Counted from the stretch's first letter, positions 42,001 to 52,357 are shown. The stretch is 64,000 nucleotides of DNA from Mesorhizobium sp. PAMC28654 (GCF_020616515.1 NZ_CP085135.1:496001-560000), one strand, 5' to 3'. Notes: generated by a model not told the origin, from the letters alone. Program-made: numbers and translations.

Positions 42001-42555
42001 ATGCGTCAGGTCTTGACCACTCTTTTGGCTTTGCATTGGGCGCTTGTCTTCGCCCTGCTGGCGTTTATCTGCATCGACGGAAGCCGTGGTGTCTCTGCCG
42101 CGCTAGGGATGCTGGGCATCACGGTTCAAAGCCCCGGCCTTGCGGATCTCGAGAACGTGGTCGTGGTGGCGCCGCTGGCGACCGCGCTGATGGTGGTTGC
42201 CGTGCTGTTTTGCTGGGCCTTTGTCGAAACACTGATCAGCACGATGGATATGGATTCCGCCGACAGCGTATTGCGGATCGCATTTATTTCCGCCTTCGGG
42301 TTGCTGTCGCTGATCCTGGTTGGCGGTGCCGCGCAAGGCATCAACGGGCTGTTCATGGTCATCGCCATCCAGATGGCGGCGCTTCTGGCATCCTACGTCG
42401 CCATGCTCGCTGAGCGGCGTTCGACAGCCTCAGTCGCTGTTCCCGGCAAGCGCGAAATCCGTGCAGCGCATGCAATGGCGAAGGGCGCGGTGCATGATTC
42501 CCTGCTCTCCCGAATTTCCGGTCGACCGGACACGAACCGGAAGGATGGTCGCTGA
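42001..42555 (+). CDS. Hypothetical membrane protein, four helices
   Basis: 184 residues. About four hydrophobic segments: L-T-T-L-L-A-L-H-W-A-L-V-F-A-L-L-A-F, P-L-A-T-A-L-M-V-V-A-V-L-F-C-W-A-F-V, A-F-I-S-A-F-G-L-L-S-L-I-L-V-G-G and F-M-V-I-A-I-Q-M-A-A-L-L-A. A charged cytosolic tail follows. The ATG at 42001 was used rather than 41947 (no hydrophobic start). It overlaps the next gene by one base, so the two are co-translated. The family is unknown. Confidence 0.65.
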   Translation: MRQVLTTLLALHWALVFALLAFICIDGSRGVSAALGMLGITVQSPGLADLENVVVVAPLATALMVVAVLFCWAFVETLISTMDMDSADSVLRIAFISAFGLLSLILVGGAAQGINGLFMVIAIQMAALLASYVAMLAERRSTASVAVPGKREIRAAHAMAKGAVHDSLLSRISGRPDTNRKDGR

Positions 42556-42896
42556 TGCGCTATTTGTTCGCGCTGTGGGCGGCCCCCCTTATTTTGTTCT
42601 GGGGGTGGTTCTTCCTGTCGCTCAACGACATCAATTTCGGCTATGTCATGTTGAGCCGGCAACTGCATGATGTGGTGTTCCAGCTCTACGGGCAGATGCT
42701 GGGCATCGATCCGGCGATCATTCCCGGCATGGTCGCCAAGGCTTGCTTATTCGACGGATTGCTGCTGATGGCGCTGTGGGCGTTCCGCCGCCGGCGCAAC
42801 ATTGCCGGTTGGGTCAAGAGGCAGTGGACGGGCCCGGTTCCGTCCGAGCGGCTGCATCGAGCGACTGAAGGCGGTCGAGAACACCCTGCAGGATAA
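42555..42896 (+). CDS. DUF6105 family membrane protein
   Basis: 113 residues, one to two hydrophobic segments: [19 protein letters not shown] near the start and [13 protein letters not shown] later. The N-terminal [18 protein letters not shown] matches the DUF6105 style of rhizobial proteins. Its last 83 bases overlap the 3' end of the convergent ruvX gene. The function is unknown. Confidence 0.7.
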   Translation: MRYLFALWAAPLILFWGWFFLSLNDINFGYVMLSRQLHDVVFQLYGQMLGIDPAIIPGMVAKACLFDGLLLMALWAFRRRRNIAGWVKRQWTGPVPSERLHRATEGGREHPAG

Positions 42897-43320
42897 AGGC
42901 AGCCGCCGCCGAATCGATCTTGCCTGCGCGCTTCTTGCGCGAAAAATCCATCTCGATCAGCGTCCTTTCGGCCGCGACCGTCGACAGCCGCTCATCCCAC
43001 AGAACGAATGGCAGGTCGGTCATCCCCGACATGTTGCGCACAAAGGCACGGGATTTCTGGGCGCGGGGGCCTTCCGATCCGTCCATGTTGATGGGCAGGC
43101 CAAGCACGATGGCGCCGGCGTTCTCCTTCTGAAGCACGGTGAGCAAGGCCGCCGCGTCCAAGGAGAATTTCTTGCGCATGATCACCGGGCGCGGATGGGC
43201 AAAGGAGAAGCCCCGGTCTGAAATCGCAATGCCGATCGTCTTGTCGCCCAGATCAAGACCGGCCAGGGTCTTGCCGCTGCCGAGATGTGCCGGCAATTCC
43301 TCGATCGCGATGATGCTCAA
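42814..43320 (-). CDS. ruvX: Putative pre-16S rRNA nuclease / Holliday-junction resolvase RuvX (YqgF)
   Basis: 168 residues with an RNase H-like fold: [16 protein letters not shown] (first catalytic D), [13 protein letters not shown] and [12 protein letters not shown] (E motif), and [11 protein letters not shown] (last D). In bacteria YqgF trims the 5' end of pre-16S rRNA. It converges and overlaps with the DUF6105 gene. Confidence 0.93.
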   Translation of the reverse strand: MSIIAIEELPAHLGSGKTLAGLDLGDKTIGIAISDRGFSFAHPRPVIMRKKFSLDAAALLTVLQKENAGAIVLGLPINMDGSEGPRAQKSRAFVRNMSGMTDLPFVLWDERLSTVAAERTLIEMDFSRKKRAGKIDSAAAAFILQGVLDRLQSLDAAARTEPGPSTAS

Positions 43321-43439
43321 CGGCTTTCCCTCGACTGCAACGCCGCGCCCGCGTTCGAACGGGCAAAGATACTAGATGTCATTGATTTGCGTCGCTGGCG
43401 TTCTATCCTCTAGCACAGCAAAAATCGAGGAACGTCTTC

Positions 43440-44147
43440 ATGAAGCTCACCTGGTACGGCCATTCCGCATTTCGCATCGAAACCGCTGGGGCGAAAATCC
43501 TCATCGACCCCTATCTGATCGGCAATCCATCGTGGACGGGTGGCTGGGAAGAACCGGCGGAAGGGATCACGCATGTCCTGCTGACCCACGGCCACAGCGA
43601 TCATATCAGCGGCGCGGTGGAAGTGCTGAACAAGAGTGGCGCCCAGCTCGTCGCGAATTTCGAGATCTGCATGTACCTGGTCGGCAAGGGCGTCAACGGC
43701 CAGAAGATCAATCCCGGCAACCTTGGCGGCACTGTTGACTGCGGCGCTTTCACCACGACTTTCGTCCAGGCGCTGCACTCATCCTCGTTTGGCGAAGAGG
43801 GTGGCAAGAATGTCTATCTCGGCAACCCGGGTGGGCTTGTCCTGCATTTTCCGGAGGACGAGACGCTCTACCATATGGGCGACACGGATATCTTTTCCGA
43901 TATGGCGCTCATCAACGAGCTGCACGAACCCAAGATCGGCATCGTGCCGATCGGCGACCGCTTTACCATGGGCGGCGCGGTGGCAGCGCTCGCCTGCCGG
44001 CGCTTCTTCAAGTTTGACACGGTCATTCCCTGCCATTTCGGCACGTTTCCGATGATCGATCCCACCGCCGAAAAGTTCGTGGCCGGCTTGGATGGATCGG
44101 GCGTGAAAGTGGCGTTGCCGAAGATCGGCGAGACGATCACTCTGTAG
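43440..44147 (+). CDS. UPF0173 metal-dependent hydrolase (metallo-beta-lactamase fold)
   Basis: 235 residues. The signature metal site T-H-G-H-S-D-H (HxHxDH) is near residue 60; later ligands are in H-M-G-D-T-D-I-F and P-C-H-F-G-T-F. The start M-K-L-T-W-Y-G-H-S-A-F is diagnostic of the UPF0173/YtkL family. It is a cytosolic zinc hydrolase; its substrate is unknown. It is divergent from ruvX. Confidence 0.92.
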   Translation: MKLTWYGHSAFRIETAGAKILIDPYLIGNPSWTGGWEEPAEGITHVLLTHGHSDHISGAVEVLNKSGAQLVANFEICMYLVGKGVNGQKINPGNLGGTVDCGAFTTTFVQALHSSSFGEEGGKNVYLGNPGGLVLHFPEDETLYHMGDTDIFSDMALINELHEPKIGIVPIGDRFTMGGAVAALACRRFFKFDTVIPCHFGTFPMIDPTAEKFVAGLDGSGVKVALPKIGETITL

Positions 44148-44156
44148 CGTCAGCGA

Positions 44157-44186
44157 CGTAACCATTGCCTCGAGGCGGTGGTTACG
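44157..44186 (+). terminator. Hairpin after the UPF0173 gene
   Basis: CGTAACCA (44157-44164) pairs with TGGTTACG (44179-44186), and the middle CCTC/GAGG extends the stem. It lies 10 bases past the stop codon. The T run is short (CGTTTC), so terminator strength is uncertain. Confidence 0.5.
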
Positions 44187-44274
44187 CGTTTCAATGTTGG
44201 TTGCGGCGTCGCCCTGCCGTAGGTTTAGAAATTGCCATGGCGAGGGCGATGCGCCGGTCAAATCGGCAAGCCTA

Positions 44275-45326
44275 GAGCAAAATCCGAGCGGATAGAATCG
44301 ATAGGGGTTTCGTTGGGATTGGAAATCTGATTCAGCATATCTGCTGGATTCGGAGGCCGGCATGGCATGGCGAAATCCTTATCGGAAGATTTGCGGGCTC
44401 GGGTGGTCGCAGCGGTTGATGGCGGCCTGTCGCGACGGGCGGCAGCGGCGCGATTTGGCGTGGCGGCGGCAAGCTCGGTGCGTTGGGTCCGGGAATGGCG
44501 CGAGACCGGAGCCACCTGCGCAAAGCCGCAGGGCGGCGACAGGCGGTCCCACCGCGTTGAAGCGTATCGCGACATCATCCTGGCGGCGATCGAGAGGCGG
44601 GTGACATCACGCTGGTCGAACTCGCCGAGTTGCTGCGACAGGAGCATGGCGCGTCGTTTGCGACGAGCACGATCTGGCGGTTTCTCGATCGTCACTCCAT
44701 GACCTTCAAAAAAAACGGCGCACGCCAGCGAGCAGGAGCGGCCAGACGTGGCGGCGCGACGAAACGCCTGGTTCGACGCCCAGCCCGATCTTGATCCCGA
44801 GCATCTGGTCTTCATCGACGAGACCGGAGCCTCGACAAAGATGGCTCGACTGCGGGGGCGCACGAAGCGCGGGATGCGGTGCCGATCGCCAATCCCGCAT
44901 GGCCATTGGAAGACGACGACGTTCACCGGCGCCCTGCGCCTCACTGGCATGACCGCGCCAATGGTCCTGGACGGCCCGATGACTGGCGAATGGTTTGTCG
45001 CCTATGTCGAGCAGGTTCTCGTGCCGACGCTGCGGCCCGACGATGTCGTGATCCTCGACAACCTGCCGGCGCACAAAAGCGCAGCCGCCCGTGTGGCGAT
45101 CGAAGCAACCGGCGCAAGGATGATGTTCCTCCCGCCCTATTCCCCGACTTCAACCCGATCGAGAACGCCTTTTCCAAGCTGAAATCGATTCTACGCAAAG
45201 CCGCCGCACGAACCGTCGCGGAATTGTGGGATACCATCAGCGCCGCACTGCCTTGCTTCACACCAACCGAGTGCGCCAACTACTTCGCCGCAACAGGATA
45301 TGAGCCGGAATGATCAGATTCTGCTC
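44275..45326 (+). mobile_element. IS630 family element, copy 2 (inverted, two single-base losses)
   Basis: 1052 bp between TA dinucleotides (44273-44274, 45327-45328). It is the reverse orientation of copies 1 and 3 and two bases shorter: one G is missing near 44603 (GGTGACATC for GGTGGACATC) and one C at 45142-45145 (TCCCCGAC for TCCCCCGAC). It sits between the UPF0173 gene and the radical SAM gene. Confidence 0.93.
44367..45313 (+). pseudogene. IS630 transposase, copy 2, with two extra frameshifts
   Basis: Same two-frame transposase as copy 1, but the loss of one G near 44603 shifts the first frame after A-I-E-R-R-V, and the loss of one C near 45145 breaks the catalytic half between P-Y-S-P and D-F-N-P-I-E-N. 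If these are real mutations this copy cannot encode an active transposase. If they are base-call errors in short G or C runs it is identical to the other copies. Confidence 0.85.
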
Positions 45327-45338
45327 TAGCTTCGTTTC

Positions 45339-46196
45339 ATGGAGATCATCAAGCGAGTGGGGTCGTTTCTCCGCAGGGGGCGGCCTGTCTTCCAGAGGCT
45401 TGAGTTGCATGTCGCGCATGGCTGCAACCTGTCGTGTGAAAGCTGCTCGCATTACTCCAATCACGCCCACGCCGGTACCGTGTGTCTCGAAGACGCCGAC
45501 CGCTGGATGGCACTGTGGAGCCAGCGCGTCTCCGTCACGTGCTTCTCCCTGCTGGGCGGTGAACCCACCATCCATCCGCAATTGCCAGAATTCGTCGGGC
45601 TGGTGCGGCGGCATTGGCCGAAAACTCAAATCGAGATCGTCAGCAACGGCTTCTTCCTGCACCGCCATCCGACACTGCCCGCCGTCTTGGCCGCTGATCC
45701 CGATGCCTGCCTGTTCGTTTCCGTCCATCACGATTCCGATGAATATCGCGAGAGGCTGAAACCGGTCTTCGACTTGCTGGAGGCCTGGCGGCGAAACCAC
45801 GGTTTTGTCGCCAGGATTCGCCCGTCGCACAAGCAATGGACGCGGCGCTACACCGGCTTTGGCGACAGTATGCAGCCTTTCGAGGATGGTGACCCCAGGG
45901 CCAGCTGGGAGATCTGCCCGGCCCGCCACTGCAAGCAGCTATATGACGGGCGCATCTGGAAATGCGCTCCGCTGGCCTATCTGCCGATGCAGAAGGCCAG
46001 ATACCGTCTCTCCGAAAAATGGGACGCCTATCTGGACTACCGGCCGTTGGAACCAGGCTGTTCCGTCGCCGAATTGCAAACCTTTGCAGCGCTGGAGGAT
46101 GAGGCGGCATGTGGCATGTGTCCGGGCAGGGAGGGCCTTTTCGAATTGCCTGTTCCTTTGCGCCAGCCGAAAAGCCGACCTCGCACTTCGGCGTAG
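45339..46196 (+). CDS. Radical SAM protein of unknown substrate
   Basis: 285 residues. The 4Fe-4S cluster motif C-N-L-S-C-E-S-C (CxxxCxxC) lies at ~residues 30-37 after H-V-A-H-G. The SAM-binding G-G-E-P motif ([12 protein letters not shown]) follows. Extra cysteines occur toward the C-terminus ([24 protein letters not shown]), like an auxiliary SPASM-type cluster. The start is only 13 bases after the IS630 copy, so any native upstream promoter has been displaced. The next gene is gatC. Confidence 0.85.
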   Translation: MEIIKRVGSFLRRGRPVFQRLELHVAHGCNLSCESCSHYSNHAHAGTVCLEDADRWMALWSQRVSVTCFSLLGGEPTIHPQLPEFVGLVRRHWPKTQIEIVSNGFFLHRHPTLPAVLAADPDACLFVSVHHDSDEYRERLKPVFDLLEAWRRNHGFVARIRPSHKQWTRRYTGFGDSMQPFEDGDPRASWEICPARHCKQLYDGRIWKCAPLAYLPMQKARYRLSEKWDAYLDYRPLEPGCSVAELQTFAALEDEAACGMCPGREGLFELPVPLRQPKSRPRTSA

Positions 46197-46269
46197 GCTG
46201 TCGCACGATGCAGTTGCGCGGCGCGCGCCGCGCCGCTATAGCGCCACTTGGTTTTCCAGAGGCAGAAAC

Positions 46270-46557
46270 ATGTCCGTTGATCTTCAGACAGTGAAGCGCG
46301 TCGCGCGTCTCGCCCGCATCGCCGTGAGCGAGGAGGAAGCGGAGCGCATGACTGGCGAATTGAATGCCATTCTGGGCTTCGTCGAGCAATTGAACGAGGT
46401 CGACGTCTCCGGTGTCGAACCGATGACATCCGTCACGCCGATGGAGATGAAGAAGCGCCAGGACGTTGTCACCGATGGTGGCATGGCGGCCGACATCATC
46501 GCCAACGCGCCAGCGACGGAAGAGAATTTCTTCCTGGTTCCCAAGGTGGTGGAGTAG
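46270..46557 (+). CDS. gatC: Asp/Glu-tRNA amidotransferase subunit C
   Basis: 95 residues, the full GatC length: [18 protein letters not shown], then [15 protein letters not shown], and the tail F-L-V-P-K-V-V-E. GatC stabilises GatA in the GatCAB complex that converts Glu-tRNA(Gln) and Asp-tRNA(Asn) to the amidated forms. gatA follows after one inserted gene; gatB is outside the window or elsewhere. Confidence 0.96.
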   Translation: MSVDLQTVKRVARLARIAVSEEEAERMTGELNAILGFVEQLNEVDVSGVEPMTSVTPMEMKKRQDVVTDGGMAADIIANAPATEENFFLVPKVVE

Positions 46558-46563
46558 GCCGCG

Positions 46564-47019
46564 ATGGCAATCGAGATCGCCATCGAGACGCCGCTGCAGG
46601 ACGATGTGCGTGGGTTGGTCAATGAACTCAATGCCACGCTGCTCGAACTGACGCCGCCGGAGCACAGCTATCTGATGACCGTCGAGCAAATGGCCGACGG
46701 CGACACGACCGTTTTCATTGCCCGCGACAATGGACTTGCCATTGGCTGTGGCGCGCTGAAGCGGCATGATGGCGTCGGCGAAGTCAAGCGCATGTACACG
46801 CGACCTTCCCATCGCGGCCAGAAGATTGGTGCGAAGATTGTCGAGCACGTCGAGGCGCTGGCGCGTGACGAAGGGCTGAAGCGCCTGGTGCTCGAGACCG
46901 GCGATCGCCATCCCGCCGCCTGGACTGTCTACGAACGCGCCGGGTTTTCGCGCTGCGGACCAGTGCTGGATTATCCCGATTCCGAGTGGTCGGTGTTTTA
47001 CGAAAAGAGTCTTGCCTGA
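46564..47019 (+). CDS. GNAT N-acetyltransferase between gatC and gatA
   Basis: 151 residues. The acetyl-CoA signature [15 protein letters not shown] (R/Q-x-x-G-x-G/A) is preceded by [17 protein letters not shown] and followed by [10 protein letters not shown] and Y-E-R-A-G-F. Its stop overlaps the gatA ATG by one base. The substrate is unknown. Confidence 0.9.
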   Translation: MAIEIAIETPLQDDVRGLVNELNATLLELTPPEHSYLMTVEQMADGDTTVFIARDNGLAIGCGALKRHDGVGEVKRMYTRPSHRGQKIGAKIVEHVEALARDEGLKRLVLETGDRHPAAWTVYERAGFSRCGPVLDYPDSEWSVFYEKSLA

Positions 47020-48584
47020 TGAGCGACCTGACCCATCTGACGATTTCGCAGGCCCGCGCCAAGCTGCGCGCCAAGGAAATCACCGCGACCGAGATCACCG
47101 AGGCGTATCTGGCGGCGATCGATCGCGCAAACCCTGCGCTCAACGCCTATGTCGCTGTGACCGACGACAAGGCCCGCGACATGGCCAAGGCATCCGACGC
47201 GAAGCTGGCCAAGGGTGAGGGCGGAGCCCTGGAAGGCATTCCGCTCGGAATCAAGGATCTCTTCGGCACCGAAGGCATCCACACCCAGGCCTGCAGCCAC
47301 GTTCTCGACGGTTTCAAGCCGCGTTATGAATCAACCGTCACCGCCAATCTGTGGGCCGACGGCGCCGTCATGCTGGGCAAGCTCAACATGGACGAGTTCG
47401 CCATGGGTTCGTCGAACGAAACCTCCTACTACGGCCCTGTCATCAATCCGTGGCGGTGTTCACGCACGGACACGGTGGTGATGCCGACCACGCATCAGGG
47501 CGAAGGTGGCTTCGTCTCCGCGGGCGGCACGAAGACCGCGCGCACGCTGGACAATGCGCAGCTGGTTCCCGGCGGCTCGTCCGGCGGCTCGGCTTCGGCC
47601 GTCTCCGCCTTCCTGTGCGCCGGCGCCACCGCCACCGATACGGGCGGTTCGATCCGCCAGCCCGCCGCCTTCACCGGCACGGTTGGCATCAAGCCGACCT
47701 ATGGCCGCTGCTCGCGATGGGGCATCGTCGCCTTCGCCTCGTCGCTCGACCAGGCCGGGCCGATCGCGCGCGATGTGCGCGACGCGGCGATCCTGCTAAA
47801 GTCGATGGCCTCGGTCGATGCGAAGGACACCACCTCGGTCGACCGGCCGGTGCCGGATTACGAGGCGGCGATTGGCAAGCCGATCAAGGGCATGAAGGTC
47901 GGCATTCCCAAGGAATACCGCGTCGACGGAATGCCCGAGGAGATCGAGGCGCTGTGGCAGAAGGGCATTGCCTGGCTGAAGGACGCCGGTGCGGAGATCG
48001 TCGACATTTCCCTGCCGCACACGAAATACGCACTGCCAGCCTATTACATCGTGGCGCCCGCCGAAGCCTCGTCCAACCTCGCCCGCTATGATGGCGTTCG
48101 CTATGGATTGCGTGTTCCAGGCAAGGACATCGTCGACATGTACGAAAAGACCCGCGCCGCCGGCTTCGGCCGCGAGGTCAAGCGCCGTATCATGATCGGC
48201 ACCTATGTGCTGTCCGCCGGCTACTACGATGCCTATTATCTGCAGGCGCAGAAGGTGCGGAACCTCATCAAGCGCGATTTCGAGAACGTGTTCGCGGCCG
48301 GCGTCGATGTCATCCTGACCCCGGCAACGCCATCGGCGGCATTTGGCGTCGCCGACGAGGACATGGCGTCAGATCCGGTGAAAATGTATCTCAACGACAT
48401 TTTCACGGTCACCGTGAACATGGCTGGCCTGCCCGGCATCGCCGTGCCCGCCGGGCTCGACGCCAAGGGGCTGCCGCTTGGGCTGCAGATCATCGGCCGG
48501 CCTTTCGACGAGGAAACGCTGTTCCAGACCGCTCACGTCATCGAGCAGGCGGCGGGGACATTCCAGCCGGAGAAGTGGTGGTAG
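47019..48584 (+). CDS. gatA: Asp/Glu-tRNA amidotransferase subunit A
   Basis: 521 residues. The amidase-signature Ser-cisSer-Lys triad is visible: G-I-K-D-L-F (Lys), [10 protein letters not shown] (cis-Ser) and D-T-G-G-S-I-R-Q-P (nucleophile Ser). GatA releases ammonia from glutamine for GatB. The ATG at 47019 overlaps the preceding stop; a frame start at 46986 lies within the GNAT gene. An insert of about 30 residues after [11 protein letters not shown] is typical of alphaproteobacterial GatA. Confidence 0.96.
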   Translation: MSDLTHLTISQARAKLRAKEITATEITEAYLAAIDRANPALNAYVAVTDDKARDMAKASDAKLAKGEGGALEGIPLGIKDLFGTEGIHTQACSHVLDGFKPRYESTVTANLWADGAVMLGKLNMDEFAMGSSNETSYYGPVINPWRCSRTDTVVMPTTHQGEGGFVSAGGTKTARTLDNAQLVPGGSSGGSASAVSAFLCAGATATDTGGSIRQPAAFTGTVGIKPTYGRCSRWGIVAFASSLDQAGPIARDVRDAAILLKSMASVDAKDTTSVDRPVPDYEAAIGKPIKGMKVGIPKEYRVDGMPEEIEALWQKGIAWLKDAGAEIVDISLPHTKYALPAYYIVAPAEASSNLARYDGVRYGLRVPGKDIVDMYEKTRAAGFGREVKRRIMIGTYVLSAGYYDAYYLQAQKVRNLIKRDFENVFAAGVDVILTPATPSAAFGVADEDMASDPVKMYLNDIFTVTVNMAGLPGIAVPAGLDAKGLPLGLQIIGRPFDEETLFQTAHVIEQAAGTFQPEKWW

Positions 48585-48610
48585 GCTCCCGAGCCTGACG
48601 GGGCTGGGGG

Positions 48611-49414
48611 ATGTTCTTCTACCTTTCCAAGATATTCTGGTTCTTCATCCAGCCGCTGAACCTGTCGATTTTTCTGCTTCTTGCCGGAGTGATCGCGGCG
48701 ACGTTCGGCCGACGGCGATTGGCAGTCGCCGGCAGCGTGCTCGCGTTTATGATCCTTGCTCTGTCGACCTGGACGTCGCTTGGCGCGCTGATGCTGAACC
48801 CGCTGGAAGAGCGCTTTCCACGTCCGTCCCTGCCTGAAAAAGTCGACGGCATCGTCGTGCTGGGCGGTGGCTTCGAAGGAGCCATCAATCTGGTGCGCGG
48901 CGGCTACGAGTTGAACGCTGGCGGCGATCGCATGGTCGAGACGGCCGTGCTGGCGCGGCTCTTTCCAGAGGCGAAGATTGTCGTCTCCGGCGGCAGCGGC
49001 GAACTGATCCTGGACGGCGAGGGGGATGCGACCACGGCGCCCCGCCTGCTCGGCGCCCTGGGGGTGGCAGCCGATCGGCTGATCCTGGAGAACAAATCTC
49101 GCAACACCTACGAGAATGCCATCTTCACCCGGCAGATGGTGGCACCGAAACCGGGAGAGACCTGGCTGCTGGTGACCTCTGCCTTCCATATGCCTCGTGC
49201 CAAGGCACTGTTTGACAAAGCCGGCTTTGCGACGGTTCCGTGGCCGGTCGACTACCGCACCTCCGGCCGGGAAGGCGTCGGCTTGTTCCGGGACAATGCC
49301 GCCGATTCGCTGCAGACCACGACCATGGCTATCCGCGAATGGATTGGCCTTTTCGCCTATTGGCTGTCGGGTCGTATCGACGAGCCTTTTCCAGGCCCGG
49401 GCGACGTTGGTTGA
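48611..49414 (+). CDS. YdcF-like (DUF218) membrane protein
   Basis: 267 residues. Two hydrophobic helices at the start (F-I-Q-P-L-N-L-S-I-F-L-L-L-A-G-V-I-A-A and V-L-A-F-M-I-L-A-L-S-T) precede a periplasmic Rossmann-like DUF218 domain: D-G-I-V-V-L-G-G-G, I-V-V-S-G-G-S-G-E-L, E-N-K-S-R-N-T-Y-E-N-A and V-T-S-A-F-H-M-P-R-A. This resembles SanA/ElyC-type envelope proteins linked to peptidoglycan or vancomycin sensitivity. The function here is inferred only by family. Confidence 0.85.
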   Translation: MFFYLSKIFWFFIQPLNLSIFLLLAGVIAATFGRRRLAVAGSVLAFMILALSTWTSLGALMLNPLEERFPRPSLPEKVDGIVVLGGGFEGAINLVRGGYELNAGGDRMVETAVLARLFPEAKIVVSGGSGELILDGEGDATTAPRLLGALGVAADRLILENKSRNTYENAIFTRQMVAPKPGETWLLVTSAFHMPRAKALFDKAGFATVPWPVDYRTSGREGVGLFRDNAADSLQTTTMAIREWIGLFAYWLSGRIDEPFPGPGDVG

Positions 49415-49441
49415 CAAGCCCCGTCGGTGCGGCGGCAGCGA

Positions 49442-50137
49442 TCAGGTGGGCAAGGGCACGACTGCTTCCGCGCGCAGCGCATCGAGGACAAACTCAGTCT
49501 TGGTAACCCACCCCAAAGCGTGTTCGAAATTCCACAGTGTGGACTGGCGATTGAAGTCCGGCCCGGAATGGTTCATCGCGTCTTCGATCAGGATCGGCCA
49601 GAATTCCCGCGAATAGGCATCGCGCGCGGTTGCGTCGACGCAGATATTCGTCGCGACGCCGGTGAAGAGCAGGTGACTGATGTCGCGGGCGCGCAGGGAC
49701 GCTTCGAGATCGGTATTGCAAAATCCGCTATAGCGGGACTTTCGAATGACCAGGTCGTTCGGTTCAGGCGTCAACTCTTCGACGATCCGCCAGTCCCAGC
49801 TGTTGTCGATCAGAAGCCTGCCGTGAAGCTCTGGCCGCTGGCGCATCATGACCATGCCCAGTTCCTTGTGATGGTTCGGGGATGACGGATCTCCGCCGTC
49901 GCTGAGGTCGGGCTTGTAGGACATTTGCAGATAGACCACCGTTACGCCGGCGTGACGGGCCGCGGTGAGAAGGCGCTTGTTGGCGTCGATAACGGGCGCT
50001 GCTCCGGATATGTCTATCCCGGCCAGATCGAACATGCCGCCCTTCGAGGCAAAGGCGTTCTGCATATCCACCACCACGACGGCTGTCCGGGAAGGTGTGA
50101 GACTGAGCGATTCAGGCCTGGCAATTATCGTCAGCAT
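49442..50137 (-). CDS. Isochorismatase-family cysteine hydrolase, RutB-like
   Basis: 231 residues from the ATG at 50137, which has GGAGGA just upstream; the frame start at 50206 is rejected. The catalytic triad is visible: Asp in V-V-V-D-M-Q-N-A, Lys in V-I-R-K-S-R-Y-S-G-F and Cys in G-V-A-T-N-I-C-V-D-A-T. The sequence follows RutB, which hydrolyses ureidoacrylate peracid in uracil breakdown. However, no other rut genes are nearby, so the substrate stays open. Confidence 0.82.
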   Translation of the reverse strand: MLTIIARPESLSLTPSRTAVVVVDMQNAFASKGGMFDLAGIDISGAAPVIDANKRLLTAARHAGVTVVYLQMSYKPDLSDGGDPSSPNHHKELGMVMMRQRPELHGRLLIDNSWDWRIVEELTPEPNDLVIRKSRYSGFCNTDLEASLRARDISHLLFTGVATNICVDATARDAYSREFWPILIEDAMNHSGPDFNRQSTLWNFEHALGWVTKTEFVLDALRAEAVVPLPT

Positions 50138-50337
50138 GGCTTCCTCCTCCGCGATATCACTGCTTTTGTGAAGCGGCGTGTCGGCATCGTCAATGGCTCG
50201 CATCATAGCCCTGCGAACGATGTCGCTGCAGGACCAAACAAGGTCGGCAAGCGCTGCGCCGCGAGTTTCAAAAAAGCAGAAGCATTGCGGGAATTCCTAT
50301 ATGTAGTCCTCGATATCTCTCCCGGAGACAGCCGCGC

Positions 50338-51741
50338 GTGTTCCTTTCGGTTTTCGACCTGTTCAAGATCGGCATCGGCCCGTCGAGTTCCCACACGATG
50401 GGGCCGATGACGGCTGCCGCCCGTTTCCTGGACGAAATCCTCAATGGCGACTGGCCGCGCCCCGCTGGCGTCAAGGTGGATCGTGTTGGCGCAAGCCTGC
50501 ATGGCTCGCTCGCCTATACAGGCATTGGCCATGGCAGCGACCGCGCCGTTGTCCTCGGCCTCGCAGGCCTGACGCCGCAGACGGTTGACCCCGATCTGGC
50601 TGAAGGCATTGCGGCGCGCATTGCCACCGACAAGCGGCTTTCGCCGCCCGGCCATCCATCCTATCGCTTCGATCCGGCTACGGACCTTGTCCTTGACCGC
50701 AAGACGCCGCTCACCGGCCACGCCAACGGCATGGCGTTTTACGCCTATGATGCCGGTGACCGCTTGCTGCTCAAGCGCATCTACTATTCGATCGGTGGTG
50801 GCTTCGTGGTTTCCGAGGAGGAACTGCAGCGGATGAAGGCCAAGGGGTCGGTGACGACCGAAGGCAAGAAGGTTCCTCATCCGTTCAAGAATGCCGTCGA
50901 GATGCTGGCGATGGCGGCGAAAAGCGGGCTTTCCATTGCGGACATGAAGCGCGTCAACGAGGAAACGCAGATGTCGCGCGAAGAACTCAACGCCGGCCTC
51001 GACGGAATCTGGAGCGCCATGAAGAGCTGCATCGAGCGCGGCCTGTCACAGGACGGCATCATGCCGGGCGGGCTGAAGGTGCGTCGCCGCGCGCGCATGC
51101 TGCACGACAAATTGCAGGAGCAGTGGCAGCAGAACAAGCCCAACCCGTTGCTCGCCAATGACTGGCTGTCGATCTACGCCATGGCGGTCAATGAGGAGAA
51201 TGCCGCCGGGGGACGTGTGGTCACCGCTCCGACCAACGGTGCCGCCGGCACGCTGCCGGCGGTGCTGCGCTACTGGCTGCATTTTCATCCCGAGGCCGAT
51301 CAGCCAAGCATCCGCGATTTCCTGCTGACAGCCGCTGCCGTCGGCGGCATCATCAAGACCAACGCCTCGATCTCCGGTGCAGAGGTCGGTTGCCAGGGCG
51401 AGGTGGGGTCAGCCTCGGCGATGGCGGCGGCCGGTTTGTGTGCCGTCATGGGCGGCACGCCGGAGCAGGTCGAGAACGCCGCCGAGATCGCGCTGGAGCA
51501 TCACCTTGGCATGACCTGCGATCCGGTCGGCGGTCTGGTGCAGGTGCCCTGCATCGAGCGCAATGCGCTGGGCGCGGTCAAGGCGGTGACCGCCGCCTCG
51601 CTTGCCATAAAGGGCGACGGCATTCATTTCGTGCCGCTCGACGCGGCGATCGAGACCATGCGTCAGACCGGCCTCGACATGAACGAGAAATACAAGGAAA
51701 CCAGTCTTGGCGGGCTCGCCGTCAACGTCGTGGAGTGCTGA
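50338..51741 (+). CDS. sdaA: L-serine ammonia-lyase (single-chain, iron-sulfur)
   Basis: 467 residues, GTG start. The N-terminal ACT-like/beta domain has [16 protein letters not shown]. The alpha domain carries the Fe-S cysteines, including [20 protein letters not shown] and V-P-C-I-E-R-N-A. It deaminates L-serine to pyruvate and ammonia. It is divergent from the hydrolase gene with a 200-base intergenic region; no site was recognised in it. Confidence 0.94.
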   Translation: MFLSVFDLFKIGIGPSSSHTMGPMTAAARFLDEILNGDWPRPAGVKVDRVGASLHGSLAYTGIGHGSDRAVVLGLAGLTPQTVDPDLAEGIAARIATDKRLSPPGHPSYRFDPATDLVLDRKTPLTGHANGMAFYAYDAGDRLLLKRIYYSIGGGFVVSEEELQRMKAKGSVTTEGKKVPHPFKNAVEMLAMAAKSGLSIADMKRVNEETQMSREELNAGLDGIWSAMKSCIERGLSQDGIMPGGLKVRRRARMLHDKLQEQWQQNKPNPLLANDWLSIYAMAVNEENAAGGRVVTAPTNGAAGTLPAVLRYWLHFHPEADQPSIRDFLLTAAAVGGIIKTNASISGAEVGCQGEVGSASAMAAAGLCAVMGGTPEQVENAAEIALEHHLGMTCDPVGGLVQVPCIERNALGAVKAVTAASLAIKGDGIHFVPLDAAIETMRQTGLDMNEKYKETSLGGLAVNVVEC

Positions 51742-51826
51742 GCGCCAATGCAAGTCCCGTGACTGGCACTGTGGAGAACCCTGTCAGGCCGTTGACGGCT
51801 TCGTGCACGGGACTAAAGCTTGGTCA

Positions 51827-52264
51827 ATGTCTCTCAACCTCATAAAGCTCTGTGTCGGCTGCGACAGCGTCGAGGACCTCGAGGACTGGATCGCCTTTCG
51901 CCTCGATGAACGGCGGCGCGCCGGCGAGCCAGTAGAGCAATACCACACCACGCGCATGGTGCCGACGCGCGCCACGGAAATCATCGATGGCGGCTCGCTC
52001 TACTGGGTGATCAAGGGCAACGTCCAATGCCGCCAACTGATCACCGATATTCGGCCGTTCACCGATGACGAGGGCATCGGCCGCTGCCGCCTGATATTCG
52101 ATCCGCAGGTTGTGCGCACCGACTGGCAGCCGCGCCGTGCCTTCCAGGGATGGCGCTACCTGAAGCCGTCCGACGCTCCGCTCGATCTTGGCAAGGGTAA
52201 TGCCGAGCTGGCCGAGATGCCGCCGAAACTGCGGCGTGAGCTTGCCGATCTCGGCCTGCTCTAG
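51827..52264 (+). CDS. DUF1489 family protein
   Basis: 145 residues: M-S-L-N-L-I-K-L-C-V-G-C-D-S-V-E-D-L at the start and W-Q-P-R-R-A-F-Q-G-W-R-Y-L near the end, with M-V-P-T-R-A-T-E between. This is the full DUF1489 pattern of alphaproteobacteria. No signal peptide; no known function. The ATG at 51827 is preferred to an in-frame ATG at 51707 inside sdaA. Confidence 0.88.
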   Translation: MSLNLIKLCVGCDSVEDLEDWIAFRLDERRRAGEPVEQYHTTRMVPTRATEIIDGGSLYWVIKGNVQCRQLITDIRPFTDDEGIGRCRLIFDPQVVRTDWQPRRAFQGWRYLKPSDAPLDLGKGNAELAEMPPKLRRELADLGLL

Positions 52265-52357
52265 CTCGCAGCAAGCATTTGCCTGCAACTTGTCTGGCCC
52301 TCATGTTGCTCAATGCTGGACTTGCAAGCGGCGCGCCAACGCCACATGTTGAATTTC

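Noticed and set aside
27335..45326. Composite transposon bounded by IS630 copies 1 and 2
   Set aside because: The interval contains chromosomal genes pyrB, plsY and ruvX in a normal order, so the copies are independent insertions and not a transposon unit.
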